Shown here piece by piece: positions 41,076 to 50,071 of a stretch of 64,000 nucleotides of DNA. The first letter of the stretch is position 1. The number at the start of each line of letters is the position of its first letter. A program made the position numbers and the translations under genes. Source of the DNA: Actinoplanes sandaracinus (GTDB lineage Bacteria; Actinomycetota; Actinomycetes; Mycobacteriales; Micromonosporaceae); contig NZ_JASCTH010000028.1 of NCBI RefSeq assembly GCF_030009775.1, positions 62,001-126,000 of the forward strand, in the 5' to 3' direction. Under the pieces are notes generated by a model. That model ran no database searches and had not been told where the DNA came from. It worked only from the letters and a program-made list of their open reading frames with translations.

Positions 41076-42146
41076 ATGGGTGACAACCCCTCCCGCTCGG
41101 CGAACGCCACCGCCGGCGACCTGGGCATGACTCCGCGTCATGCCCGGGGCGCCGGCTACGGCTCTTCCCCGAGCAATTTCAACGAGCCCCCGCTCGGTGG
41201 CGGTGGCGTTCTGGCCAAGAAGTCCCGTTTCTCGATCGAGACGGGCTTCCGCGGCCTGTCCACAGCCTCCGGCGCGATGGTGCTGGTCATCATCGTCGCC
41301 ATCGCCGTCTTCCTGATCTCCAAGGCGATTCCGGCTCTCCAGGCCAACAACGGGGACTTCCTGACCCAGTTCGAGTGGGCCCCGAACGACGCGCGACCCA
41401 CCTTCGGGATCGCGGCGCTCGCCTTCGGCACCGTGCTCAGCTCGATCATCGCGCTGATCGTCGCGGTGCCGATCGCCATGGCCATCGCGCTGTTCCTGTC
41501 GCACTACGCGCCCAAGCGGCTGGCCACCCCGTTGGGTTTCGTGATCGACCTGCTCGCGGCCGTGCCCAGTGTCGTCTTCGGACTCTGGGGCCGCGACGTC
41601 CTTCAGGTGCCGGTCCGCGACTTCTCGCTCTGGCTCAACGAGTACTTCGGCTGGATCCCGCTCTTCGGCGGCGACGGCCCGTTCGGCCAGTCGGTCATGC
41701 TCGGCGGCCTGGTGCTGGCGATCATGGTGCTGCCGATCGTCACCTCCCTCTCCCGGGAGGTCTTCCAGCAGACCCCGGGTATGAACGAGGAGGCGGCCCT
41801 GGCTCTCGGCGCCACCCGCTGGGAGATGATCCGGACCGCGGTCCTGCCGTACGGCAAGCCCGGCGTCATCGCCGCGGTGATGCTCGGACTCGGCCGCGCC
41901 CTGGGCGAGACCATCGCCCTGGCGCTGACCCTCAGCGTCGCCTTCGACATCTCGTTCAACTTGATCGAGAACGGCGGCAACTCGATCGCCGCCAACATCG
42001 CGAACTCGTTCGGCGAGGCCACCGACACCGGCCGTGGCGCTCTGATCGCCTCCGGTCTGGTGCTCTTCACCATCACACTCGTGGTCAACATGACGGCGCG
42101 GGCGATCATCTACCGCCGTCGCGAGTTCCGGGACAACGCGGCATGA
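41076..42146 (+). CDS. pstC: Phosphate ABC transporter permease PstC
   Basis: 356-residue inner-membrane permease. A ~60-residue hydrophilic N-terminus precedes six membrane segments. MetI-type permease motif EEAALALGATRWEMIRTAVLPYGKPG contacts the ATPase; LLAAVPSVVFGLWG is typical of PstC. ATG 41076, 44 bp after pstS. Its stop overlaps the ATG of a 29-codon frame that leads into pstA. Confidence 0.95.
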   Translation: MGDNPSRSANATAGDLGMTPRHARGAGYGSSPSNFNEPPLGGGGVLAKKSRFSIETGFRGLSTASGAMVLVIIVAIAVFLISKAIPALQANNGDFLTQFEWAPNDARPTFGIAALAFGTVLSSIIALIVAVPIAMAIALFLSHYAPKRLATPLGFVIDLLAAVPSVVFGLWGRDVLQVPVRDFSLWLNEYFGWIPLFGGDGPFGQSVMLGGLVLAIMVLPIVTSLSREVFQQTPGMNEEAALALGATRWEMIRTAVLPYGKPGVIAAVMLGLGRALGETIALALTLSVAFDISFNLIENGGNSIAANIANSFGEATDTGRGALIASGLVLFTITLVVNMTARAIIYRRREFRDNAA

Positions 42147-42232
42147 CCGCCGGCACCGAGCGGCACCCGGCCGCCCCGCACTACAACCTCGCAGGCGAGG
42201 GCCAGAAGGGCATGCCAGGTGAGCACCGATGA
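42143..42232 (+). CDS. 29-residue linking ORF between pstC and pstA
   Basis: A 29-codon frame, MTAGTERHPAAPHYNLAGEG then QKGMPGEHR. Its ATG overlaps the pstC stop (ATGA, 42143-42146) and its stop overlaps the pstA ATG (ATGA, 42229-42232). It fills the 82-bp gap exactly. This layout would carry ribosomes from pstC to pstA by termination-reinitiation, so it may be a coupling device rather than a functional peptide. No homology recognised. Confidence 0.5.
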   Translation: MTAGTERHPAAPHYNLAGEGQKGMPGEHR

Positions 42233-43314
42233 GCCTCATTGAGCGCGAAATCCCCGGTGTCGTGATGACGCCGGACAACATCCGGAGCAAGAAGCTCCCG
42301 GTCGTCACCAACGTGCTGGTCGCGGTGGCCGCGTTCGTGGTCGCCGCCGCGGTCGTGCTCGGCCTCGGCATCGGCAATTGGGTCCTGGTCGTCGTCCTCG
42401 GCGCCGCCCTCTACCTGGTCGGCCTCTCCGTCGTGGCGGGTCGCATCGAAGGCCGCCGGGCCGCGCGCAACCGGACCATGAAGTCGCTGATCTACGCCGC
42501 GTGCCTGCTGGCGATCCTGCCGCTCGCCTCGGTGGTCTGGACGCTCATCTCGAAGGGCGCCGCGCGCCTCGACGGTGACTTCTTCGGCACCTCGATGAAC
42601 AACATCGGTGCCCGGGACGCCAACGGCGGCGCCTACCACGCCATCGTCGGCACCCTGGAGCAGGTGGGCCTCGCCACCCTGATGGCCGTGCCCCTCGGCG
42701 TGCTCGGCGCCATCTACCTCGTCGAGTACGGCCGCGGCAAGTTCGCCGCCACGGTCCGCTTCTTCGTCGACGTGATGACCGGTATCCCGTCGATCGTGGC
42801 CGGCCTCTTCATCCTCTCCTTCTGGGTGCTGATCGTCAGTCCGTGGTTCAACGACGGACAGCCGCGCTTCTCCGGCTTCGCCGCCTCGCTGGCCCTGGCG
42901 GTCCTGATGCTGCCGACGATCGTCCGTTCCACCGAGGAGATGCTGCGCCTGGTGCCCGGCCCGCTGCGGGAGGGTTCGTACGCGCTCGGCGTGCCGCAGT
43001 GGAAGACGATCCTCAGGGTCGTGTTGCCGACGGCCCTGCCCGGCATCGTGACCGGCGTGATGCTGTCCATCGCCCGTGCGGCCGGTGAGACCGCCCCGGT
43101 CCTGCTGGTCGCCGGCGGCGCCGCGGCGATCAACATGGACCCGTTCGCCGGCAACCAGCAGTCGCTGTCGCTCTTCGTCTACCAGCAGGCCGGAGACGGC
43201 TCGAAGTTCGCGCCGGACCGCGCCTGGACCGCCGCGCTCACCCTGGTCGCGTTGGTGCTCGTCCTGACCGTTTCCGCCAAGCTGCTCGCCCGCCGCAACA
43301 AGCTGTCCCGTTAA
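42229..43314 (+). CDS. pstA: Phosphate ABC transporter permease PstA
   Basis: 361-residue inner-membrane permease, partner of PstC. Six core segments follow an N-terminal pair of extra hydrophobic stretches (VVTNVLVAVAAFVVAAAVVL and WVLVVVLGAALYLVGLSVVA). The ATPase-contact loop is REGSYALGVPQWKTILRVVL, followed by PTALPGIVTGVMLSIARAAG; DVMTGIPSIVAGLFI is typical of PstA. ATG 42229 overlaps the stop of the small linking frame. pstB begins 12 bp after its stop. Confidence 0.95.
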   Translation: MSLIEREIPGVVMTPDNIRSKKLPVVTNVLVAVAAFVVAAAVVLGLGIGNWVLVVVLGAALYLVGLSVVAGRIEGRRAARNRTMKSLIYAACLLAILPLASVVWTLISKGAARLDGDFFGTSMNNIGARDANGGAYHAIVGTLEQVGLATLMAVPLGVLGAIYLVEYGRGKFAATVRFFVDVMTGIPSIVAGLFILSFWVLIVSPWFNDGQPRFSGFAASLALAVLMLPTIVRSTEEMLRLVPGPLREGSYALGVPQWKTILRVVLPTALPGIVTGVMLSIARAAGETAPVLLVAGGAAAINMDPFAGNQQSLSLFVYQQAGDGSKFAPDRAWTAALTLVALVLVLTVSAKLLARRNKLSR

Positions 43315-43326
43315 GAGGTGTCATCA

Positions 43327-44103
43327 ATGGCCAAGCGCATCGAGGCGAGCAACGTCTCCTCCTACTACGGCTCCTTCAAGGCCATCGACAGCGTTTCGAT
43401 GACCGTCGAGCCGAAGACGATCACGGCTCTGATCGGCCCGTCCGGTTGCGGCAAGTCGACCTTCCTGCGGTCCATCAACCGGATGCACGAGGTACTGCCG
43501 GGCGCCCGCATCGAGGGCAGGCTCACCATCGACGACCAGAACATCTACGACCCGGACGTGGACGTCACCGCCGTGCGCCGCATGATCGGCATGGTCTTCC
43601 AGCGGCCCAACCCGTTCCCGACGATGTCGATCTACGAGAACGCGGTCGCCGGCCTCAAGCTGAACGGCGTCAAGAAGAAGTCGCTCCTGGACGACGCGGC
43701 CGAGAAGTCGCTGCGCTCGGCGAACCTGTGGGACGAGGTCAAGGACCGCCTCGACCGGCCGGGCGCCGGCCTCTCCGGCGGTCAGCAGCAGCGGCTCTGC
43801 ATCGCCCGCACCATCGCGGTCGAGCCGCAGGTCGTGCTGATGGACGAGCCGTGCTCCGCGCTCGACCCGATCTCGACGCTGGCGATCGAGGACCTGATGT
43901 TCAAGCTGAAGGACCGCTTCACGATCATCATCGTCACGCACAACATGCAGCAGGCCGCCCGCGTCAGCGACAAGACCGGCTTCTTCTCGATCGAGAAGAC
44001 CGGCGACCCGGGCCGCCTGATCGAGTACGACGACACCCAGAAGATCTTCAGCAACCCGACGCAGAAGAAGACCGAGGACTACATCACCGGCCGCTTCGGC
44101 TGA
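43327..44103 (+). CDS. pstB: Phosphate ABC transporter ATPase PstB
   Basis: 258-residue cytoplasmic ATPase energising phosphate import. Walker A GPSGCGKST, Q-loop MVFQRPNPFPTMSIYENA, signature LSGGQQQRLCIAR, Walker B VVLMDEPCSALDP, switch VTHNMQQAARVSD: all canonical PstB. ATG 43327 with AGAGG 8 nt upstream (an in-frame GTG at 43318 overlaps that site). Last gene of the operon, followed by a strong hairpin. Confidence 0.96.
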   Translation: MAKRIEASNVSSYYGSFKAIDSVSMTVEPKTITALIGPSGCGKSTFLRSINRMHEVLPGARIEGRLTIDDQNIYDPDVDVTAVRRMIGMVFQRPNPFPTMSIYENAVAGLKLNGVKKKSLLDDAAEKSLRSANLWDEVKDRLDRPGAGLSGGQQQRLCIARTIAVEPQVVLMDEPCSALDPISTLAIEDLMFKLKDRFTIIIVTHNMQQAARVSDKTGFFSIEKTGDPGRLIEYDDTQKIFSNPTQKKTEDYITGRFG

Positions 44104-44122
44104 GCCGCGTCGGTTCCTCGCG

Positions 44123-44160
44123 ATGAACGCCGGTCCGGGTCCGCCCGGGCCGGCGTTCAT
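44123..44160. terminator. Terminator hairpin after pstB
   Basis: ATGAACGCCGGTCCGGG (44123-44139), loop TCCG, CCCGGGCCGGCGTTCAT (44144-44160): a 17-bp stem with one G-T wobble, starting 20 bp after the pstB stop. No T tract, as is common in actinobacteria. Confidence 0.85.
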
Positions 44161-44388
44161 CCTTCGGTACGGCTGCACCGCCCCCACCGAGATCGGCCCG
44201 TCCCGCACCACACCGCGAGGTCCGCGCCACTGCCGGCCCTGCCGCGACTTTCGCCGCTGATCCCGTGGCCGGTGACCGCGCAGCAGCCCGGTGCGCGCGC
44301 TGCGGCCGGGAGTGACGCGGACCTCGCGTCGTAGTGCGGGACGGCCCCGGTTCAGTGGGCGGGGTGGCTCGTACCCGATGGGGTGTTC

Positions 44389-45180
44389 TCAGTTCTGGTC
44401 CGGCAGATGGACGGTGACCTGGCCGTCGGCGGTGATCTCGATGCGCGGGTTCATGGGTGTCGCGGCGTCCCGGTGCGCGGAGGCGGCGACCACGTCGGGG
44501 ATGGAGCGGCAGGCGGCGATCTGGTCCAGGGTGCGGCGGGTCGGCGGCAGCATCGGCAGATCACCGGCGTGCGGGTCGATCCAGGCGGTGCCGTCGGCCT
44601 CGCCGGAGACGTCGCGGGCGGTCTGAGCCTCGGGGAGCAGAGCGGCGAAGAACCAGGTGTCGTAGCGGCGGGGTTCGAAGTCGGGGGTCACCCAGCGGGC
44701 CCAGGGGAGCAGCAGGTCGTCGCGGAGGCGCAGGGAGCGGCGGGCCAGCAGTTCGGTCATGGTGATCTCGCGGCGCTGGACGGCGGCCCGGTCGGCCTCC
44801 CAGTCGGGGGCGCCGGTCGCGGTGACGGTGCGGTCCGGCTCGCTGAGCGGGCCGGCCAGCAGGATGCCGGCCTCCTCGAAGAGCTCGCGGGCGGCGGCGC
44901 CGACGACGGCCCGGGCCTGCTCGTCGGGGACGCCGAGGCGGGCGGACCAGTCGGTGCGGACGGTGGTCGGCTGGTCGGTGGGGTCGACGACGCCGCCGGG
45001 GAAGGCGTAGACGCCCCCGAACACCATCGTGGTGGCGCGTCGGAGGACGTAGACCTGGTAGGTGTCGCCGTGCGGGCGGAGCAGGACCACGGTGGCCGCC
45101 GGACGGGCCGGGGCGGGTGGTCCGGTGAATTCGCGTGCGCGCTGCGACATTGCGGGCGGAAGCGTCATCGGGTCGGTCAC
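44389..45180 (-). CDS. Nudix hydrolase with long insert
   Basis: 263-residue hydrolase expected to cleave a nucleoside diphosphate-X bond. The Nudix box is split: FPGGVVDP, then a ~28-residue insert, then ARELFEEAGILLAG with the catalytic REXXEE pattern. Similar inserts occur in the CoA-type/NUDT19-like branch. GTG 45180 is favoured: GAAGGA lies about 8 nt upstream; the open frame beyond it overlaps the divergent oxidoreductase promoter. Substrate unknown. Confidence 0.82.
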   Translation of the reverse strand: MTDPMTLPPAMSQRAREFTGPPAPARPAATVVLLRPHGDTYQVYVLRRATTMVFGGVYAFPGGVVDPTDQPTTVRTDWSARLGVPDEQARAVVGAAARELFEEAGILLAGPLSEPDRTVTATGAPDWEADRAAVQRREITMTELLARRSLRLRDDLLLPWARWVTPDFEPRRYDTWFFAALLPEAQTARDVSGEADGTAWIDPHAGDLPMLPPTRRTLDQIAACRSIPDVVAASAHRDAATPMNPRIEITADGQVTVHLPDQN

Positions 45181-45295
45181 CCGTCGATCCTTCCATCCGG
45201 CGCCGCGCCGGTCACGGGTCATCACACCGCCCGGCGTGGCCTGTGCGGTCCGGTATCGAGCCGCCGGTGCGGTTCCGGGCGATACGGTATCGATC

Positions 45296-46279
45296 ATGAC
45301 TGGACAGAAGGTGCGTTGGGGCATTCTCGGCCCCGGCGGGATCGCCAGCACATTCGCAGCGGACCTGCCACTGGTGGAGGGCGCGGAACTCGCCGCGGTG
45401 GGTTCGCGCAACGCCGCGAGCGCGCAGGCGTTCGCGGAGCGGTACGGGTTCGCCCGTGCGCACGGCTCCTACGCGGACCTGGCCGCCGACGACGGCGTGG
45501 ACGTGGTCTACGTGGCGACTCCGCATGCCTTCCACCTGGAAGCGGCGATGCTCTGCGTCGCGGCCGGGAAGGCCGTCCTCGTGGAGAAGCCGATCACCCT
45601 GGACCTGTCCGCCGCCGCGCAACTGGTGGAGGCGGCGCGGGCCCGCGGGGTGTTCCTGATGGAGGCCATGTGGATGCGCTGCAACCCGGCCATCCGCAAG
45701 ATCGCCGAGCTGGTCGCCGAGGGCGCGATCGGTGACGTCAGCGCCCTTCACGCCGACTTCGGGCTGCAGGGCCCGTTCGAGTCGTCGCACCGGCTGCGTG
45801 ACCCGGCCCTCGGCGGTGGCGCGCTGCTGGACGTCGGCGTCTACCCGATCCACCTGGCGCACCTGATCCTGGGCGTGCCGGCGTTCGCGCAGGCCTGGGC
45901 GCACCTCACCCCGGAGCGGGTCGACGAGAACACCGGTGTGCTGCTGGGCTACGAGGCCGGGGCGGTGGCGGCGCTGACGTGCAGCATCAACGGCGAGAGC
46001 CGGAACGCGGCCTCGATCACCGGTACGGCCGGGCGGATCGACCTGCCGTCCGGCTTCTTCGTGCCGCGGTCGTTCGTGCTGAACCGCCCGGGCCGCGCTC
46101 CCGAGACGTTCGAGTTCCCGTTCTCCGGCAGCGGTTACCAGTTCGAGGCGGCCGAGGTGCAGCGGGCCCTGCTCGCCGGTGAGCTGGAGAGCCCGCTGGT
46201 CCCGCACACCACCACACTCGAGGTGATGGCCCTGTTGGACGCGCTGCGCGAACAGGTAGGCGTCGTCTACCGCAGCTAG
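45296..46279 (+). CDS. Gfo/Idh/MocA-family oxidoreductase
   Basis: 327-residue NAD(P)-dependent sugar or cyclitol dehydrogenase. The Rossmann start reads VRWGILGPGGIASTFAADLP; the family Lys motif VLVEKPITLD is present, then MEAMWMRCNPAIRKIAELV and GGGALLDVGVYPIHLA with the catalytic Asp/His. ATG 45296 lies 7 nt after TACGGT (45283-45288), a leaderless arrangement. It diverges from the Nudix gene. Substrate not inferable. Confidence 0.87.
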   Translation: MTGQKVRWGILGPGGIASTFAADLPLVEGAELAAVGSRNAASAQAFAERYGFARAHGSYADLAADDGVDVVYVATPHAFHLEAAMLCVAAGKAVLVEKPITLDLSAAAQLVEAARARGVFLMEAMWMRCNPAIRKIAELVAEGAIGDVSALHADFGLQGPFESSHRLRDPALGGGALLDVGVYPIHLAHLILGVPAFAQAWAHLTPERVDENTGVLLGYEAGAVAALTCSINGESRNAASITGTAGRIDLPSGFFVPRSFVLNRPGRAPETFEFPFSGSGYQFEAAEVQRALLAGELESPLVPHTTTLEVMALLDALREQVGVVYRS

Positions 46280-46386
46280 ACGAATTCCGCAGTCGACCTC
46301 TCACCCCCCATCCCATTCCGATCTTGTGGAGTTCCACGAAGACGGTGCGCAGCAAAGCGACAAGATCGCGGGTGGGTGGAGGAGTT

Positions 46387-47394
46387 TTAGGCGAACAGCG
46401 GGCGGACTATGAAGTAGAAGACGCAGGCGAAGAAGGCGGCGGCGGGGAATGTCGTGATCCACGCGATGACGATGTTGCCCGCCACGTTCCAGCGGACCGC
46501 GTTGAGCCGTTTCGTCGCGCCCACGCCCATGATCGCCGAGGTGATGGTGTGGGTGGTGGAGATCGGCGCGTGCAGGACCAGGGCGTTGAAGTACAGCACC
46601 GAGCTGGCCACGGTCTCGGCCGCGAACCCCTCCGCCGGGCCCAGGTCGATGATCTTGCGGCCCAGGGTGCGGATGATCCGCCAGCCACCGGCGTAGGTGC
46701 CGGCCGCCAGCACCGTCGCCGACGTCCAGTAGACCCACTCCGGGATGTGCTCGGAGTCGGACTGGAAGCCGCCGGTGTAGAGGGCCAGCACCACGATGCC
46801 CATGGTCTTCGCCGCGTCCTGCATGCCGTGGCCGATGGACATCGCCGCGGCCGAGGCGGTCTGCGCCAGCCGGAAGCCGCGGTTGAGCCGGCCGGGGTGG
46901 CCACGCCGGAAGATCCACATGATCGCGACCATCATGACGAAGCCCAGCGCCAGCCCGACGAACGGCGACACCACCATGGGGATCAGCACCTTGTTGATGA
47001 TGTTGTCCCACTGCACGGTGCCCGCGGTCGCGAAGAGGGTGGCGCCGACCAGGCCGCCGAAGAGCGCGTGCGACGAACTCGACGGCAGCCCGAAGTACCA
47101 GGTGATCAGGTTCCAGGTGATCGCGCCGAGCACGCCGGCGAAGACGATGCCCAGGCTGGGGATGCCGAGTGGCAGGTCGACCAGGCCGTCACCGACGGTC
47201 TTGGCCACCTCGGTGCCGAGATGCGCGCCGATGAAGTTGCCGACCGCGGCCATGGCGAGCGCGATCCGCGGGGTGAGCGCGCGGGTGCTGACGCTCGTCG
47301 CGATGGCGTTGGCCGCGTCGTGGAAGCCGTTCGTGTAGTCGAACGCCATCGCGGCGAGGATCACCGCCGCGACGGCGACGAATTCGGGATCCAC
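46387..47394 (-). CDS. pit: Low-affinity inorganic phosphate transporter (PiT family)
   Basis: 335-residue membrane transporter importing phosphate with a cation. Both PiT signatures are visible: FDYTNGFHDAANAIATSVST and the C-terminal LVLHAPISTTHTITSAIMGV, with GLPSSSSHALFGGLVGA between. It follows the PhoU-like gene by 3 bp, the usual pit-DUF47 operon. It complements the high-affinity pst system encoded 3 kb away. Confidence 0.94.
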   Translation of the reverse strand: MDPEFVAVAAVILAAMAFDYTNGFHDAANAIATSVSTRALTPRIALAMAAVGNFIGAHLGTEVAKTVGDGLVDLPLGIPSLGIVFAGVLGAITWNLITWYFGLPSSSSHALFGGLVGATLFATAGTVQWDNIINKVLIPMVVSPFVGLALGFVMMVAIMWIFRRGHPGRLNRGFRLAQTASAAAMSIGHGMQDAAKTMGIVVLALYTGGFQSDSEHIPEWVYWTSATVLAAGTYAGGWRIIRTLGRKIIDLGPAEGFAAETVASSVLYFNALVLHAPISTTHTITSAIMGVGATKRLNAVRWNVAGNIVIAWITTFPAAAFFACVFYFIVRPLFA

Positions 47395-47397
47395 GCT

Positions 47398-48024
47398 CTA
47401 GGACTCCTTGACCGCGATGGTCTCGACCGTGTTCGCCACGTGCTCGAACGCGTCGCAGGCGGCTTCCAGCTCGTCGACGACCTCTTTCATCTTCAGGACG
47501 GTGAGAGCGTCGTACTCGCCGGAGAAGAGCCGGACCAGCAGCATCCGGTAGGCGCGGTCGCCGTCGTTCTCCAGGCGGTTGATCTCGATCCAGTACTCTT
47601 CGAGGTTCTTCATCGCCTTGAGCCGCGGCATCGCCTCCGCGGTGATCTTGGCCTGCTGGTCCAGCACGGTGACCAGCTCGTGCATCTCCCGCGGCAGTGA
47701 CGGCAGCGCGGTCAGGCCGTAGAGGTACAGCAGGTTGCCGGCCGCCTCCAGGTGGTCCATCACGTCGTCCAGCTGAGAGCCGAGCGAGTAGATGTCCTCC
47801 CGGTCGAACGGGGTGATGAAGGTGGAGTTGATCTTCTTGTAGAGCTCGTGCGTGATGGAGTCGCTGTCGTGTTCCACATCGCTCAGCCGGTCGGCGACCG
47901 ACTGGACGTCCACTCCGGGCAGCGCCAGCTCGTTCAACAGCTCGGTGCCCTTGACCAGGTTGGCCGCGGCCCTGGTGAAGAGTTCGTAGAAAGCCCCCTC
48001 GACGGGGCGGAATGAGAACTTCAC
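47398..48024 (-). CDS. PhoU-like DUF47 protein, Pit accessory
   Basis: 208-residue all-helical cytoplasmic protein of the DUF47 (PhoU-like) family: FSFRPVEGAFYELFTRAAAN, DVEHDSDSITHELYKKINST, FDREDIYSLGSQLDDVMDHL. The two E/DxxxD metal motifs of PhoU-type bundles are present. Probably regulates the Pit transporter whose gene follows 3 bp later. GTG 48024 with GAGG 8 nt upstream; the frame extends further but without a binding site. Confidence 0.9.
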   Translation of the reverse strand: MKFSFRPVEGAFYELFTRAAANLVKGTELLNELALPGVDVQSVADRLSDVEHDSDSITHELYKKINSTFITPFDREDIYSLGSQLDDVMDHLEAAGNLLYLYGLTALPSLPREMHELVTVLDQQAKITAEAMPRLKAMKNLEEYWIEINRLENDGDRAYRMLLVRLFSGEYDALTVLKMKEVVDELEAACDAFEHVANTVETIAVKES

Positions 48025-48108
48025 AACGCGGACCTCGATCGACGGCTTTTGAATGGATCTCCGGACGCATGCTATCGGTCCTCGCGAGATCACCCTTCGC
48101 GACGGGTC

Positions 48109-49053
48109 TTAAACCGGTTCATGACTTCCCGGCGTTCGGAGAGCGTGGGGACGGGGTGCGGAACGGCGGGCCGCCCTGGTCGGAAGATGGGGGCGGGGAG
48201 GGCTGGCCACCGGGTGCCGGCGTAGGTGGCGGGCCAGTCCGGTCAGGTCGGTGTCGGCGATCACGTCCACCCCGGCCGCGCCGAGCTCGGTCCAGATCGC
48301 CGCGCGAGCCTTCCTGGTGCCGTCCGGCAGGCCGGCGATCCGGACCGTACGGCCGTCGTCGTGCGCGGCCCGGACCAGAGCGTGCAGCTGGTGCCGTTCC
48401 TCGGCGGTGATCGGCTCCTGGCCGTCCCAGCCGAACCGGCGGGTCCACGACTCACTGACCATCGGCGCCAGCGACGGCGGGGTGGAGCGGGAGCCCAGGT
48501 CGTCGAACGTGCCGTCGGCGAACGCGTACCGCTCGGCCTGTGCGGCGAGCAGGTCACGCACGTCGACGGCGCCGGTCACCGTCACGGTCACCGCGCCCGG
48601 GGTCAGCACGCCGTCACGGCAGCGACTCAGCAGGCCGGCGTGGTCCTGGAGCTGCCGGTCCAGCATTCGGTAGGCGCGCAGCAGCGCGGCCGGATCACGG
48701 TTCGTCCCGCCGAACTCGATCACCAGCCGGAACGGCGCCCGCTGGTCGGGCCAGATCCGGCCGCCGGCGGCCGCGGCCCGGGCGAAGAGCGGCGCCAGGA
48801 CGAGACGGCGCAGGGTACGGCCCGGCTGGGGCTGACCGGGGCCGAGGAAGAGCTCGCCGTGCGGGCCGGGCGCCACCCGTACCGTCAGGCCGGCCAGCCG
48901 GAGTTTGAGCACCCCGGGCAGCGGGTCGGTCGCGTCCGGGCCGGTCAGCGCGTGACCGGCGGCGAGACAGGGGCGGGCGCGGCGGAGCACCGCGACCGAG
49001 ACCGCGCCTCCCGCGCCGGCGAGACCGGCCAGTCCGCCGGCGATAGTCGCCAT
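48109..49053 (-). CDS. AIM6/PI-PLC-like TIM-barrel protein with degenerate N-terminal active site
   Basis: 314-residue protein. The C-terminal half matches the AIM6 / glycerophosphodiester-phosphodiesterase-like family: FGWDGQEPITAEERHQLHAL, VRAAHDDGRTVRIAGLPDGT and AAGVDVIADTDLTGL. The N-terminal half lacks the HAHNDY-type His and Glu-Asp residues that bind the metal in active members; the corresponding stretch reads GHALTGPDATDPLPGVLKLR. So catalysis is doubtful. A hydrophobic start (TIAGGLAGLAGAGGAVSVAV) may be a membrane anchor. ATG 49053 was chosen. Function unknown. Confidence 0.62.
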   Translation of the reverse strand: MATIAGGLAGLAGAGGAVSVAVLRRARPCLAAGHALTGPDATDPLPGVLKLRLAGLTVRVAPGPHGELFLGPGQPQPGRTLRRLVLAPLFARAAAAGGRIWPDQRAPFRLVIEFGGTNRDPAALLRAYRMLDRQLQDHAGLLSRCRDGVLTPGAVTVTVTGAVDVRDLLAAQAERYAFADGTFDDLGSRSTPPSLAPMVSESWTRRFGWDGQEPITAEERHQLHALVRAAHDDGRTVRIAGLPDGTRKARAAIWTELGAAGVDVIADTDLTGLARHLRRHPVASPPRPHLPTRAARRSAPRPHALRTPGSHEPV

Positions 49054-49153
49054 GTCCTGCACCACGCACCATCCGATTCGTACGTTATGGGTGTTTCATA
49101 CTGTGGCACAGCTGATACTCGCAGGCTGGCAAATGTCGAGCACAATTCCCTTC

Positions 49154-50044
49154 ATGCCGTCACCCTCCGCGGTCGAGTTCGAGGACCAGCGCTCCTACCT
49201 GATGGCCGTCGCCTACCGGATGCTCGGCAGCCGTGCCGAAGCCGAGGACGCGGTCCAGGAGGCCTGGCTGCGCTACGCGCAGCAGACCCAAGAGATACGA
49301 GACGCGCGCGGGTGGCTCACCACCGTCACCGCACGCATCTGCCTGGACCAGCTCAATTCGGCGCGGGTACGGCGTACCTCGTACCCCGGCGAGTGGCTCC
49401 CCGCCTTCGTGATCGAACCCGACAGCGACCCCGCCGGCCAGGCCGAACTCGCCGACCAGGTCAGCATCGCCCTGCTCGTGGTCCTGGAGAGACTCACCCC
49501 CGAACAGCGGGTGGCGTTCGTCCTGCACGACGCGTTCGGCGTGCCGTTCGACGAGGTGGCCGCGGTCCTCGACAGCACACCCACGGCGGCCCGCCAGCAC
49601 GCGTCACGGGCCCGGCGGGCGGTCGCCGACGGTGGGGTCCGGCACACCGCGGGGCTCGCCGAGCAGCGGCGGGTGCTCACCGCGTTCCTCGCGGCGGCAC
49701 AGGGCGGCGACATGCGGACCCTCGCCGCCGTACTCGCCCCCGACGTGGTCGCCATCGGTGACGGCGGCGGAGTGGTCCGCACCGCGCTGCGCCCGGTCCT
49801 CGGGGCCGACAAGGTGGCCCGGTTCTTCGCCGGCCTGCTCACTCACCGGCTGGCCGACCTCACCGACATCAAGGTGGACCCGGTCCTGGTCAACGGCTCC
49901 GCCGCGATGATGCTCCGCGCCACCCACCGGGACGGCGACAGTCTGTTCGTGGTCGTCACGGTCGCGGTCCACGAGGGCCGGATCACCGGCGTCTTCAACC
50001 AGCAGAACCCGGAGAAGCTGATTTTCGCCCGCGACATGCCGTAA
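49154..50044 (+). CDS. ECF41-type RNA polymerase sigma factor with SnoaL-like C-terminus
   Basis: 296-residue extracytoplasmic-function sigma factor. Region 2: DQRSYLMAVAYRMLGSRAEA, then EDAVQEAWLRY. Region 4: LLVVLERLTPEQRVAFVLHD and FDEVAAVLDSTPTAARQHAS. The ~110-residue SnoaL-like C-terminal extension carries the ECF41 DGGG motif (AIGDGGGVVRTALRPV), and EWLPAF stands for the WLPEP motif between regions 2 and 4. In ECF41 the extension regulates activity in place of an anti-sigma factor. No carboxymuconolactone decarboxylase-type partner gene is adjacent. ATG 49154 chosen; ATG 49133 is possible. Confidence 0.85.
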   Translation: MPSPSAVEFEDQRSYLMAVAYRMLGSRAEAEDAVQEAWLRYAQQTQEIRDARGWLTTVTARICLDQLNSARVRRTSYPGEWLPAFVIEPDSDPAGQAELADQVSIALLVVLERLTPEQRVAFVLHDAFGVPFDEVAAVLDSTPTAARQHASRARRAVADGGVRHTAGLAEQRRVLTAFLAAAQGGDMRTLAAVLAPDVVAIGDGGGVVRTALRPVLGADKVARFFAGLLTHRLADLTDIKVDPVLVNGSAAMMLRATHRDGDSLFVVVTVAVHEGRITGVFNQQNPEKLIFARDMP

Positions 50045-50071
50045 GAGCGGTCTTCGCCGAGGGAACCCGCA

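Noticed and set aside
46316..46372. Possible terminator GATCTTGT...ACAAGATC between the oxidoreductase and pit genes
   Set aside because: Arms are only 8 bp with a ~38-nt loop; not convincing as a terminator or operator.
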